Positions 9,401 through 15,778 of a stretch of DNA of 64,000 nt are shown here, in pieces. A program made the position numbers and the translations under genes. The notes under the pieces are model-generated. The model worked only from the letters and a program-made list of their open reading frames with translations. It did not search any database and had not been told where the DNA came from. The number at the start of each line of letters is the position of its first letter. The stretch's first letter is position 1. The DNA comes from CAWFQB01 sp965277875 (GTDB lineage: Bacteria; Armatimonadota; Chthonomonadetes; Chthonomonadales; Chthonomonadaceae): the NCBI GenBank assembly GCA_965277875.1, contig CBDIDV010000002.1:1922001-1986000 (forward strand), in the 5' to 3' direction.

Positions 9401-9755
9401 TGACCTGCTCTCCCCCACCCTTAACGTGGGCGATGACCGCGTGATCGCGCCCAATTCCACGGCCCTGCTGTACGACCTGGGCGTACCCGAAGCCGAGCCG
9501 CATATCGGCTTTGTCGCGGGACGCGTACAGGCCAAAGCCGAGACCTCGACCGCTACGGCTTTTTATGTGCGCGGCGCGGCGGGAACGACCGGGGCGGCCC
9601 GCCTGCACCGGGGCAATCGGCGACTTGTCGGGGCCAGGGGCATGGACTGGCTGGGCCGTCCCGTCCCGGTTCAAGCCAATGAGGAGGGCGGAACCGTTGT
9701 GCTGCGCTACGCCAACGACCCCGACGGCGTCATCATTCGCGTCGGCTGGCAATAG
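6441..9755 (+). CDS. Large secreted protein with glycoside-hydrolase-like architecture
   Basis: 1104 residues. The N terminus MKRFCYIPSLNLRVALFAST, followed by a small-residue stretch ending SARASS, is a Sec signal peptide. ATG 6441 is chosen over an in-frame TTG 9 bases upstream; neither has a good ribosome-binding site. After an N-terminal beta region, residues about 200-560 look like a TIM-barrel-type region, including FQEPEYAASAGYGAAFKQDW (about residue 300), a phrase I associate with GH-like proteins of Lentisphaerae/Armatimonadota. Around residue 586 LILSYDFQKPP...LSEWVRRGGSLIYVGG resembles the glutamine-amidotransferase-like trimerisation domain of GH42 enzymes. The C-terminal third is beta-rich. 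A polysaccharide-active role is inference. Confidence 0.7.
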   Translation: MKRFCYIPSLNLRVALFASTLVGTAVGMGSARASSLTPYPFVFAAGSPAEQSILVKNAGSTFENALRHAERGQFWVYGFAVAPGARCRLTLTLDGDAASVPPAVTILGTDNKPLALKTEQGTDGAFVVVWTVPDKWPAGSRLSVLLSAKDGAVNVRAGRLAQTLADNNGDGLPDSIARLLTAGMPPNARLNIARPITQPYTVTLCAQPITPALDVQTDAIFADLTDSAGIGAWKERGYSVWTPGDARAGRDFAANTSPDTQTGRDGKPILIGGRALLATTPAVQNADRSLFETALGNGSDGVCFQEPEYAASAGYGAAFKQDWQTQFGAAWQNPLLSVDTRYHAASLMATRVANRVQSLLQFTFGRKPATRRMVLLHSPLYLAQSELVSPVGRIAGLNEVTDIIGDVGMDTASLTARYAGLRQDLTFARAYLEYSALYHAARGLNKRVWFLTDPTPPSPATPDANARYEQTLAAALLLPDVNAYQLVLPPDSLTSNLPPDEQTRLHSLLAVLEDMHNQTGISGNAEKDDDIGVLISDTAQWQRGGPSASDLDGVFGLCLPLLQRGVPVQALSLERAADPAYLNGFRTLILSYDFQKPPGPRAQQALSEWVRRGGSLIYVGGTDAFNGVTDAWWRQTGYVAPQQDLWKQLGLNVGIPAPRFAPQEDAGHYTEIAKSQAAVIGGERTVTLDLTPYARQTGSVVVRFASRTPGSSPDALSGASLQSGELSVDGRVAASFTAGSEIENRFLAYDNLSQFDGRSRTAEGGASWTYQFDNLPRDAPITLAVNMAGSYIMSGASARPDFGHTLLSTGVNMGLSKAFPRLRIGASYPVTLYDLPGVAMDGAANLPPDLRVPPTSTATASNNPARIQSGPGRLGQGRPGRNEAGSRRTAEAAAQANQPSVLYTLRAGGAPVWMQNVGRGLIMNVGVAPGFFSASERSAGLLRALTRFAHQRAGGAYREPGVLRLRRGRYTIVRTFAEPTTVEGRMIDLLSPTLNVGDDRVIAPNSTALLYDLGVPEAEPHIGFVAGRVQAKAETSTATAFYVRGAAGTTGAARLHRGNRRLVGARGMDWLGRPVPVQANEEGGTVVLRYANDPDGVIIRVGWQ

Positions 9756-9801
9756 CCCCGACAAAAATCTGCGCGTGTCTCTAGTAATATCTTGTGACCT
9801 G

Positions 9802-9810
9802 TGATATAAT
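9802..9810 (+). promoter_or_regulatory. Extended -10 promoter of a putative small RNA
   Basis: TGATATAAT gives the full TGn-TATAAT extended -10 consensus. No convincing -35 is needed for this class. Predicted transcription start near 9817, between two protein genes and not next to any start codon. Confidence 0.6.
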
Positions 9811-9816
9811 CAAATC

Positions 9817-9957
9817 TATTCTGCGCGAACGCCATTTGGAGTGCGCGCGGCTTCTGCCCCGGCAAATTCGCCCTGGCAGAGAATACGCCTTCTTTGACAG
9901 CGCGACAGCGTGGTCGCAATCCCCCGGAACGTGTGTGTTTCCGCCGGGGGCTTTTTT
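9817..9957 (+). ncRNA. Putative small RNA of about 140 nt
   Basis: Bounded by the extended -10 promoter at 9802-9810 and an intrinsic terminator at 9921-9957, with no convincing reading frame inside. An internal hairpin CTGCC...GGCAG (about 9854-9878) with an inner GGC/GCC stem is visible, and further GC-rich segments could pair. I could not match SRP RNA, tmRNA or RNase P motifs. 6S RNA is possible by size and isolated position but is not shown. Confidence 0.45.
9921..9957 (+). terminator. Intrinsic terminator of the putative small RNA
   Basis: CCCCCGG(AA) pairs with (TT)CCGCCGGGGG and is followed by CTTTTTTG: a GC-rich stem with a U-run. It lies 165 bases after the preceding CDS, too far to be its simple terminator. 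Confidence 0.8.
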
Positions 9958-10017
9958 GTTTGTGCCGCACAGGGTTTACGACCGCTTCTTGCTGCATTAG
10001 CAGCGCTTGTAGCATTC

Positions 10018-10061
10018 GTGATCTTTGTTACCTCTGTAATCTTTGTTACACTCGTAATCTC
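10018..10061 (+). repeat. 18-bp tandem repeat upstream of prkA
   Basis: GTGATCTTTGTTACCTCT, GTAATCTTTGTTACACTC and a third partial GTAATCTC lie head to tail. In the same leader CATCGCACGA occurs twice (10095-10104 and 10113-10122), also with an 18-base period. They sit within 130 bases of the prkA start and could be regulator sites or simply low-complexity spacer. Confidence 0.6.
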
Positions 10062-10144
10062 CTGTGCGCGGCAGGGCAAGGATGATTCAAGGGTCATCGC
10101 ACGAATAATGACCATCGCACGATTAGGGGAGGACACGGTACATA

Positions 10145-12097
10145 ATGGGAACATTCAATACGTCCGATTTTCTCAAGCAGGTGGAAGAGCAGCGCGCTCA
10201 GGATCGCGCGCTCGCCTGGGAAGGCACGTTTGCCGACTATCTGGAGCTGCTGACCAAGCAGCCGCATACGGCAGACCTGGCCCACGCCCGCCTGTACCAC
10301 ATGATCATGGCGGCGGGAGTCGAGGACAGCCCCGACAACCTGGGCCGCAAGTACAAGTTCTTCCTTGACGACCTGTACGGCGTGGAGCGCACCCTGCAGC
10401 AACTCGTCGAGGAGTATCTCAACCCCGCCAGCCGGCGTCTGGACATCCGCAAGCGCATACTGATGCTTGTCGGGCCGGTCGGCGGCGGCAAAAGCACGCT
10501 GGTCACGCTTATCAAACGCGGCCTGGAAAAGTACAGCAAGACCGAGCAGGGCGCGGCCTATGCCATCAAGGGCTGCCCCATGCACGAAGACCCCCTGCAT
10601 CTTATCCCCGAAGACCTGCGCGCCGAGTTCAAGAGCAGCCTGGGCGTGTACATCGAGGGCGACCTTTGCCCCGTGTGCCAGTACCGCCTGGATCACGAGT
10701 GGGGCAACAACATCAACAATGTCCCCGTGCATCGGCTTGCCCTGAGCGAGCGGACGCGCGTGGGCATCGGAACCTTCAAGCCCGCCGACCCCAAATCGCA
10801 GGATGTGGCCGAACTGACGGGAAGCGTCAACATTCAGGCGCTGACCGAGTACGGACAGGAAAGCGACCCCCGCGCCTACAACTTCGACGGAGAACTTAAT
10901 ATCGCCAACCGGGGCGTGATGGAGTTCATCGAAATGCTCAAGGCCGAAAAGCGGTTCCTGTACGAACTCAACACCGTCGCGGGCGAGCAAACGATTAAAG
11001 CCAGCCGCTTCGCCCTGATCTACTGCGACGTGGCCGTGATCGCGCACACCAACGAGTACGAGTACAACAGCTACTTCTCGTCCAAGGAAAACGAGGCCAT
11101 GATTGACCGCATTTTCGTGGTCAAAGTGCCGTACAACCTGCGCGTGTCGGACGAGGTACGCATCTACGAAAAGCTCATCGGGCAGTCGGACGTACACGAC
11201 AAGACGTTCGGGGCCGAGATGGATCTGGCCCGCATCCACATCGCGCCGTATACCCTGCGCGTGGCCGCCATGTTCGCCATCCTGACGCGCCTCAAACCCT
11301 CGAAAAAAGCGGGCATGAGCCTGACCACCAAGATGAAACTGTACGACGGCGAGCGGCAGGTAGGCGACTACGATCAGCGCAGCGTCAAGGAACTGCACGA
11401 CGAGTTTCTGGACGAGGGGATGCACGGTTTGTCGGCCCGATTTATCATCAACCGCATCTCGTCCGCGCTCGTCAAGGGCGGCAAGAACTATGTCACGCCC
11501 ATTGACGTGCTGCGTTCCCTCATTGACGGCATTACGGAACTCACGGGCAGCGAAGAAGAGCGCAGCCGCTACAAGGGCTTCCTCAACGACGTGCGCAAAG
11601 AGTTCGACGAGATGGCGAAAAAGGAAGTGCAGCGCGCGTTCGTGTACAGCTACGAGGAGTCGGCCAAAACCCTTATGGACAACTACGTGGACAACGTGGA
11701 AGCGTTCTGCAACCGCGAAAAAGTCAAGCACCCCATCACGGGCGAGGACGTAGACCCCGATGAGCGTCTGATGCGCTCCATCGAGGAACAAATCAGCGTC
11801 ACGGAAAACCAGAAGCGCGAGTTCCGCGAGGGCATTATGCGGAGCGTAGCGAGCCTGATGCGGCGCGGACAGACATTCAGCGTCGCCTCCGACGAGCGGC
11901 TGAAGGAAGCGGTCGAGAAGAAACTGTTCACCGACCTGAAGGACGTAGTGAAGATCACGACCAGCACCAAAACGCCCGACGACACGCAGCTCAAAAAGGT
12001 CAACGAAGTAATAGACCGCATGTGCAAGGAGCAGGGCTACACCCCCGAAAGCGCCAACGAACTCCTGCGCTATGTCGGCACACTCCTCAACCGCTAA
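10145..12097 (+). CDS. prkA: Serine protein kinase PrkA (AAA-type)
   Basis: 650 residues, the normal length. PrkA proteins have an AAA+ ATPase core and a C-terminal kinase-like region, and act in stationary phase, nitrogen stress or sporulation together with YeaH/YhbH and SpoVR/YcgB. The Walker A motif GPVGGGKSTL is at about residues 109-118. Further family phrases are GCPMHEDPLHLIP, NRGVMEFIEMLKA, FKVPYNLR-like VVKVPYNLR and RFIINRISSAL. GGGGAGG lies 12 bases before ATG 10145. It is the first gene of a locus that also holds yhbH and spoVR, although a VapBC-like pair is inserted behind it. Confidence 0.95.
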   Translation: MGTFNTSDFLKQVEEQRAQDRALAWEGTFADYLELLTKQPHTADLAHARLYHMIMAAGVEDSPDNLGRKYKFFLDDLYGVERTLQQLVEEYLNPASRRLDIRKRILMLVGPVGGGKSTLVTLIKRGLEKYSKTEQGAAYAIKGCPMHEDPLHLIPEDLRAEFKSSLGVYIEGDLCPVCQYRLDHEWGNNINNVPVHRLALSERTRVGIGTFKPADPKSQDVAELTGSVNIQALTEYGQESDPRAYNFDGELNIANRGVMEFIEMLKAEKRFLYELNTVAGEQTIKASRFALIYCDVAVIAHTNEYEYNSYFSSKENEAMIDRIFVVKVPYNLRVSDEVRIYEKLIGQSDVHDKTFGAEMDLARIHIAPYTLRVAAMFAILTRLKPSKKAGMSLTTKMKLYDGERQVGDYDQRSVKELHDEFLDEGMHGLSARFIINRISSALVKGGKNYVTPIDVLRSLIDGITELTGSEEERSRYKGFLNDVRKEFDEMAKKEVQRAFVYSYEESAKTLMDNYVDNVEAFCNREKVKHPITGEDVDPDERLMRSIEEQISVTENQKREFREGIMRSVASLMRRGQTFSVASDERLKEAVEKKLFTDLKDVVKITTSTKTPDDTQLKKVNEVIDRMCKEQGYTPESANELLRYVGTLLNR

Positions 12098-12123
12098 ACG
12101 CGGAACGACACGTATCTTTGCGA

Positions 12124-12167
12124 GGCAGGCGTGACAGGCGGGTACAACATCCCGCCATCACCCTGCC
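12124..12167. terminator. Long hairpin between prkA and the vapB-like gene
   Basis: GGCAGG, GTGA and GGCGGG on the left pair with CCCGCC, TCAC and CCTGCC on the right with only small bulges (16 pairs, loop tacaacat). There is no U-run, so it may be an RNA-processing or stabilising hairpin that sets prkA mRNA apart rather than a classical terminator. Confidence 0.55.
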
Positions 12168-12183
12168 CCACAGGAAAAATTAT

Positions 12184-12468
12184 ATGCCCACCATCGAAGT
12201 ATCCGATCAAACGTTTCAACTATTGCAGCAGATGGCGCAGGTCACGCAGCAGACGCCCGACGACCTTATCTCTTCGCTGCTGCCCCGTCCCCGACGCGAG
12301 TACACGCAGGAGGAAATAGAGGCTGCTGACTACGAGCTATTTTCACATGTTGTCCATGCGCCTTACGCAGTCGGCGCAGACAACGAAAGCATAGATGCCG
12401 ACTTGATAGCTGCTTATGACAACAAGCCTATTCCTTCCGTCGAATGCAGGCATAATCATGCTGCTTGA
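12184..12468 (+). CDS. VapB-like antitoxin candidate
   Basis: 94 residues (start MPTIEVSDQTFQLLQQMAQV). The N-terminal TIEVSDQTFQLLQQMA resembles small antitoxin DNA-binding heads, and the C terminus is acidic. A GGA box lies about 8 bases before ATG 12184. Its end overlaps the PIN-domain gene by 11 bases, the usual antitoxin-first arrangement of type II modules. The assignment rests mainly on that partner. The pair interrupts the prkA locus. Confidence 0.65.
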   Translation: MPTIEVSDQTFQLLQQMAQVTQQTPDDLISSLLPRPRREYTQEEIEAADYELFSHVVHAPYAVGADNESIDADLIAAYDNKPIPSVECRHNHAA

Positions 12469-12853
12469 CACGTCCGGGCTGCTATGCAGTTTCAATGCGA
12501 CCGAGCCTTGCCACACTGACGCCGTGCGCTTGTTCAGAACAGCGAAGACAATGGTAACGCATAGTTACGTGCTGGCCGAATTTACAACCCTTGCTCATGC
12601 GCGTGGTTTGTCGCGCAAAGACACGTATGCGTTTGCAGGCAGTCTGCTCACAAACCTGCATCTTGAAATCGTCTGGGTTGACGCCGCCCTGCATCGTCAG
12701 GCGCTGGACGCCCTGCAAGCCAGACCAGACAAAAACTACTCGCTGTGTGACATGGTTAGTTTCGTGCTGATGCGTCAGCGCGACATTGTGGAAGCATTAA
12801 CAACCGATCATCACTTCGCTCAGGAAGGCTTTACCCGCCTGCTCACGCCCTGA
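12458..12853 (+). CDS. PIN-domain ribonuclease, VapC-like toxin
   Basis: 131 residues. PIN-domain metal-binding acidic residues are all visible: D4 in LLDTSG, E41 in VLAEFTTLA, D98 in SLCDMVSFVL and D117 in ALTTDHHF. PIN toxins cleave RNA (often tRNA) and are neutralised by the cognate antitoxin, here the overlapping upstream gene. The start is ATG 12458 because the domain begins right there (MLLDTSG). The tract lies between prkA and yhbH, so the module has probably inserted into that locus. Catalytic residues look intact. Confidence 0.82.
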   Translation: MLLDTSGLLCSFNATEPCHTDAVRLFRTAKTMVTHSYVLAEFTTLAHARGLSRKDTYAFAGSLLTNLHLEIVWVDAALHRQALDALQARPDKNYSLCDMVSFVLMRQRDIVEALTTDHHFAQEGFTRLLTP

Positions 12854-12898
12854 CGCATTTTACATTCTCGTACAACTCTTTGGAAGCTGCAAATCAAT

Positions 12899-13276
12899 AT
12901 GGCTGACGAGACTGAACAACCTGAACAAGAGTTTATCAATCCAGCAGGAACGCCCTTAGAGGAGTATCGAGCATTCATTGACGGCCTTCTGGAGTGGCCG
13001 CGTGTCAGCGTACCGGCGCGATGGGCGCGGGAGTGGGGCAATAAACCGTCTACCAGCACGTACCAGACGCCCGCCGACTTTGACGCCAAAATGCACCAGT
13101 TCACCCCAGAGCAACGGCAAGTGGTTGCCGAGTTGATGCAGGAGGAACATGAGGGTGGTATCTATACCTTTCTCGCTTATCTAACCGACAAGATCAACAT
13201 TGAAGGTTTGAGGTTACACCGCAACGGCGTTCCACTTGCTATCGAGCCTTATGGTTCTGAAATGTACTACGATTGA
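12899..13276 (+). CDS. Unknown 125-residue acidic protein
   Basis: Starts MADETEQPEQEFINPAGTPL. Two aromatic, charged segments (EYRAFIDGLLEWPRVSVPARW and FTPEQRQVVAELMQEEHEGG, given here as approximate landmarks) are followed by INIEGLRLHRNGVPL. Helical, soluble, no signal. The IYTFLAYLTDK...GLRLHRNGVPL ending resembles a small uncharacterised family seen in many bacteria, but I cannot name it with certainty. It lies 46 bases after the PIN gene and before yhbH. Confidence 0.6.
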   Translation: MADETEQPEQEFINPAGTPLEEYRAFIDGLLEWPRVSVPARWAREWGNKPSTSTYQTPADFDAKMHQFTPEQRQVVAELMQEEHEGGIYTFLAYLTDKINIEGLRLHRNGVPLAIEPYGSEMYYD

Positions 13277-13475
13277 TATGCCGTACAGCGGGCGGTTCAT
13301 GGCCCGAAGTTGAAGAGGCATAGTTCATTCTCTTTTTAGAATTGTATAATCTGCGTAATCTGCGGATTGTTCTTGTCTTTTCTTTGCTGTCTTTGCGCCT
13401 TTGCGTGACATAACGTATTCGCTTTTCTTTTGTGTTCCTTTGTGCCTTTTTGCGGCCATTATTCAGGAGAACTAA
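13277..13475. other. T-rich low-complexity spacer before yhbH
   Basis: The plus strand is pyrimidine/G-rich with repeated words such as tttgcgcctttgcgtg and tttgtgttcctttgtgcctttttgcgg, a one-armed example of the low-complexity sequences seen elsewhere in the window. No gene. It separates yhbH from the inserted genes and may hold its promoter. Confidence 0.5.
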
Positions 13476-14639
13476 ATGCCGGAATTTTCGCTATCCACTG
13501 ATACCTGGGACCTGCACCGACGGGCCGAGCGCGACCGCCAGCGCCACAACGACAAGGTCAAGGAAGTCATCAAGAAGAACCTGGGCGACATCATCAGCCA
13601 GCAGGACATCATTACGGCGGAAAACGGCAAGATCGTGAAAATCCCCGTGCGCGGCCTGGAACTGCCTCGCATCCGCTTCGACAACGACGAGCGCGAGCGC
13701 GTCGGGCAGGGCGGGGGCGGCAGCAAACCCGGCGACGTGATCGGACGCGCGCCCTCCGAGCAGGGCCAGAGCGCGGGCGGCAAGCAGGCCGGACAGGAAG
13801 CGGGCGTAGACTTTTATGAGGCCGAGTTGACCCTGGAGGAGCTGACCAATCTTGTGTTTGAAGACCTGCACCTGCCCAACCTGGAAGAGCGAGGCGTCAA
13901 GCAGATCATGTCGGAACACGCCGACTTCAACAGCATCAGCAAGCGGGGCATTACCAGTAATCTGGACCGCAAGCGCACCCTGCTCGAAGCCTACAAGCGC
14001 AACGCCCGCGCCGGTACGCCCGGATGGGAAGTCCGCAACGAGGACAGGCGCTACAAGACGTGGGAGGTCGTGACCGAGCCGCAGCGTAACGCAGTGATCT
14101 TCGCCATGCGCGACGTGTCCGGCTCGATGGGCGAGTTCGAGGCGTACATCTGCCGCTCGTTCTACTTCTGGATGCTGCGCTTCCTGCGCAAAAAGTACGC
14201 CAGCGCGGAAATCGTGTTCATTACGTGCCACACCGAGGCCAAAGAGGTGGACGAAGCGGGCTTCTTCTCGCTGGGCGATTCGGGCGGCACAAAAATGAGC
14301 GCGGCCTACAAGCTCGCCATGCAGATCATTGACAAGCGCTACAACCCCCGCGAGTGGAACATCTACCCGTTCCTGTTCTCGGACGGCTACAACTGGGGCG
14401 ATCAGGAGTGCGTGGAACTGGTCAAGAAGATGGCGCAGATCTGCAATCAGGTGGGCTACGGCGAGATCGCCAACGACATCTGGAACCAGTCGCCCTCCTT
14501 TGCGCCGCTCGGCCAGGCCTATGAGGAAGCCTTCGCCAACGAACAGCGCGTGTGCCTTGTCAAGATAAACAACAAGGAAGACGTGTGGCCCGCCCTGAAA
14601 AAGTTCTTCAGCAAGCACCCGGAATTGCAGACCGCCTAA
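13476..14639 (+). CDS. yhbH: YhbH/YeaH (DUF444) protein with VWA-like domain
   Basis: 387 residues, partner of PrkA and SpoVR in stationary-phase and sporulation responses. The basic N terminus (WDLHRRAERDRQRHNDKVKE) is followed by a Gly-rich stretch with GQGGGGSKPGDVIG. The C-terminal von Willebrand A-like domain has the metal-site motif RDVSGSMGEF (about residue 212) and TKMSAAYKLA. AGGAG lies 7 bases before ATG 13476. Full family length. Its conserved association with PrkA in many genomes implies a shared, still poorly defined stress function. Confidence 0.93.
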   Translation: MPEFSLSTDTWDLHRRAERDRQRHNDKVKEVIKKNLGDIISQQDIITAENGKIVKIPVRGLELPRIRFDNDERERVGQGGGGSKPGDVIGRAPSEQGQSAGGKQAGQEAGVDFYEAELTLEELTNLVFEDLHLPNLEERGVKQIMSEHADFNSISKRGITSNLDRKRTLLEAYKRNARAGTPGWEVRNEDRRYKTWEVVTEPQRNAVIFAMRDVSGSMGEFEAYICRSFYFWMLRFLRKKYASAEIVFITCHTEAKEVDEAGFFSLGDSGGTKMSAAYKLAMQIIDKRYNPREWNIYPFLFSDGYNWGDQECVELVKKMAQICNQVGYGEIANDIWNQSPSFAPLGQAYEEAFANEQRVCLVKINNKEDVWPALKKFFSKHPELQTA

Positions 14640-14678
14640 ACCTATGATTGCGTAAACGTCCGAGTTGGAGTGCAGAGC

Positions 14679-15254
14679 ATGGCGTCAAGCCTTTTAGAAG
14701 AACTGGAGCAGTTACGCGCAATCGTGGAGGAATTGACGGGCCTGCGTTCCCGCTGGAACGGCACTGTGGTCGTAATGACAACCGAGGAAATGCTTCTCGT
14801 CAGGGGCAGGCAGTCGTTTGCAGAAAAAGAGTGGAGTTGTCGTATCACGGTCAACAGCGACATTGTTGATGAAACAATCCGATGGCGCACCTGGATACAT
14901 GAGTTGCTTCACTCTGTGTCTGTCGGAAGCAGCGAGGAGAAGTACAGGCGTTTGCGCGGATGGGAAGAGGTCGTTGTGGAAAGCCTTCAGCGTCAACTGC
15001 GGCCTGAAATACTGTCTCGCTTGAACGTAACCGCAACGGAAGAACTGTTTGCAATAGCAGAGGCTCATTGGCCCTATAACCCATACATTGCAGCATTGGA
15101 CGAACTGCGAGCATACGCCAACGTCGAAGCGCGAATGTTTTATATGAACCTGCTGCAAACTCCTCTGGATCAGAGGCTTGCTTATGCCCGCGCATTAAGC
15201 CCATCGCAGGAGTATCTGCGTATCTTTGCCTCAGTCTGTGGCAAACTAAGGTAA
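14679..15254 (+). CDS. Putative HExxH zinc metallopeptidase
   Basis: 191 residues. The motif WIHELLHSV places HELLH at about residues 74-78, with Glu residues (GWEEVVVE) about 20 residues further as possible third zinc ligand, the gluzincin pattern. There is no signal peptide, so it is likely cytosolic. ATG 14679 is chosen with GGAG 9 bases upstream; a GTG 9 bases earlier is possible. It lies between yhbH and spoVR on the same strand, close to both, and is therefore probably co-expressed. Peptidase activity is inferred only from the motif, and the substrate is unknown. Confidence 0.65.
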   Translation: MASSLLEELEQLRAIVEELTGLRSRWNGTVVVMTTEEMLLVRGRQSFAEKEWSCRITVNSDIVDETIRWRTWIHELLHSVSVGSSEEKYRRLRGWEEVVVESLQRQLRPEILSRLNVTATEELFAIAEAHWPYNPYIAALDELRAYANVEARMFYMNLLQTPLDQRLAYARALSPSQEYLRIFASVCGKLR

Positions 15255-15263
15255 AAGTGAGGA

Positions 15264-15548
15264 ATGAACATGGCATTAAAGTTTCGCTTTGACTTTCCGC
15301 CCGAAGTAGTCGCGGAGCGGGAGCAGGTATTTGCCAAAATGCGCGGACTAGTAAGCGAAAATACCCTGCCTGCCATTAAACAGGCATGTATCCTGCAAAC
15401 TGAGTGGCTGAAACGCTACCCGGACGACTACGCCATGATAGACGCGGGCGAGATGCTTGGAATGTCGGAAAGCGCCCTGACCGCAACGGCACATAATCAC
15501 GACGCTCTGTTATCTCCTGTTACTCATGAACAGCTTCAGGAGGCATGA
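15264..15548 (+). CDS. Unknown 94-residue protein
   Basis: Starts MNMALKFRFDFPPEVVAERE. Helical and soluble, with KRYPDDYAMIDAGEMLGMSE near the middle. It begins 9 bases after the metallopeptidase gene with GAGGA in front of the ATG, and its stop overlaps the next start, so it is part of the same transcript. No family recognised. Confidence 0.65.
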   Translation: MNMALKFRFDFPPEVVAEREQVFAKMRGLVSENTLPAIKQACILQTEWLKRYPDDYAMIDAGEMLGMSESALTATAHNHDALLSPVTHEQLQEA

Positions 15549-15778
15549 TGCTATCTAAGCAGAAGGATAGGCCCAGCATCAAAAATATTCTGGTCAGCAG
15601 CATATTCACGACCGGGTTCATGTGGCTCGCCTATATCATCGTTTTAAGGCTTACAGGCGTTCATCCATCTGCATATCTGGGGTACGGCTTCCTGACTGGG
15701 TCCTTCTTTTCAAGCGTGTTCGGCTCTTACTACAAACCATTAATCTCCAGGCGAAAGGACGGGAAAGTTACGTCATGA
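15548..15778 (+). CDS. Small two-segment membrane protein
   Basis: 76 residues with two hydrophobic segments (ILVSSIFTTGFMWLAYIIVL and YLGYGFLTGSFFSSVFGSYY) and a basic C terminus. Of two adjacent ATGs, 15548 is preferred because AGGAGG (15538-15543) is 4 bases away, against 1 base for ATG 15545. It overlaps the spoVR start by the 4-base ATGA, so translation of the two is coupled. Family unknown. It may anchor or modulate the PrkA/SpoVR machinery, but that is speculation. Confidence 0.6.
   Translation: MLSKQKDRPSIKNILVSSIFTTGFMWLAYIIVLRLTGVHPSAYLGYGFLTGSFFSSVFGSYYKPLISRRKDGKVTS

Noticed and set aside
8787..9764. 325-residue minus-strand frame inside the large secreted protein gene
   Set aside because: Antisense to a gene with a signal peptide and consistent plus-strand codon use.
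10018..10061. CRISPR-like array
   Set aside because: Units are contiguous 18-mers without spacers.
10094..11791. 565-residue minus-strand reading frame opposite prkA
   Set aside because: Antisense shadow of a clear PrkA gene; V/H/R-rich with no recognisable motif.
13491..14618. 375-residue minus-strand reading frame opposite yhbH
   Set aside because: Antisense shadow of the DUF444 gene; composition artefact.
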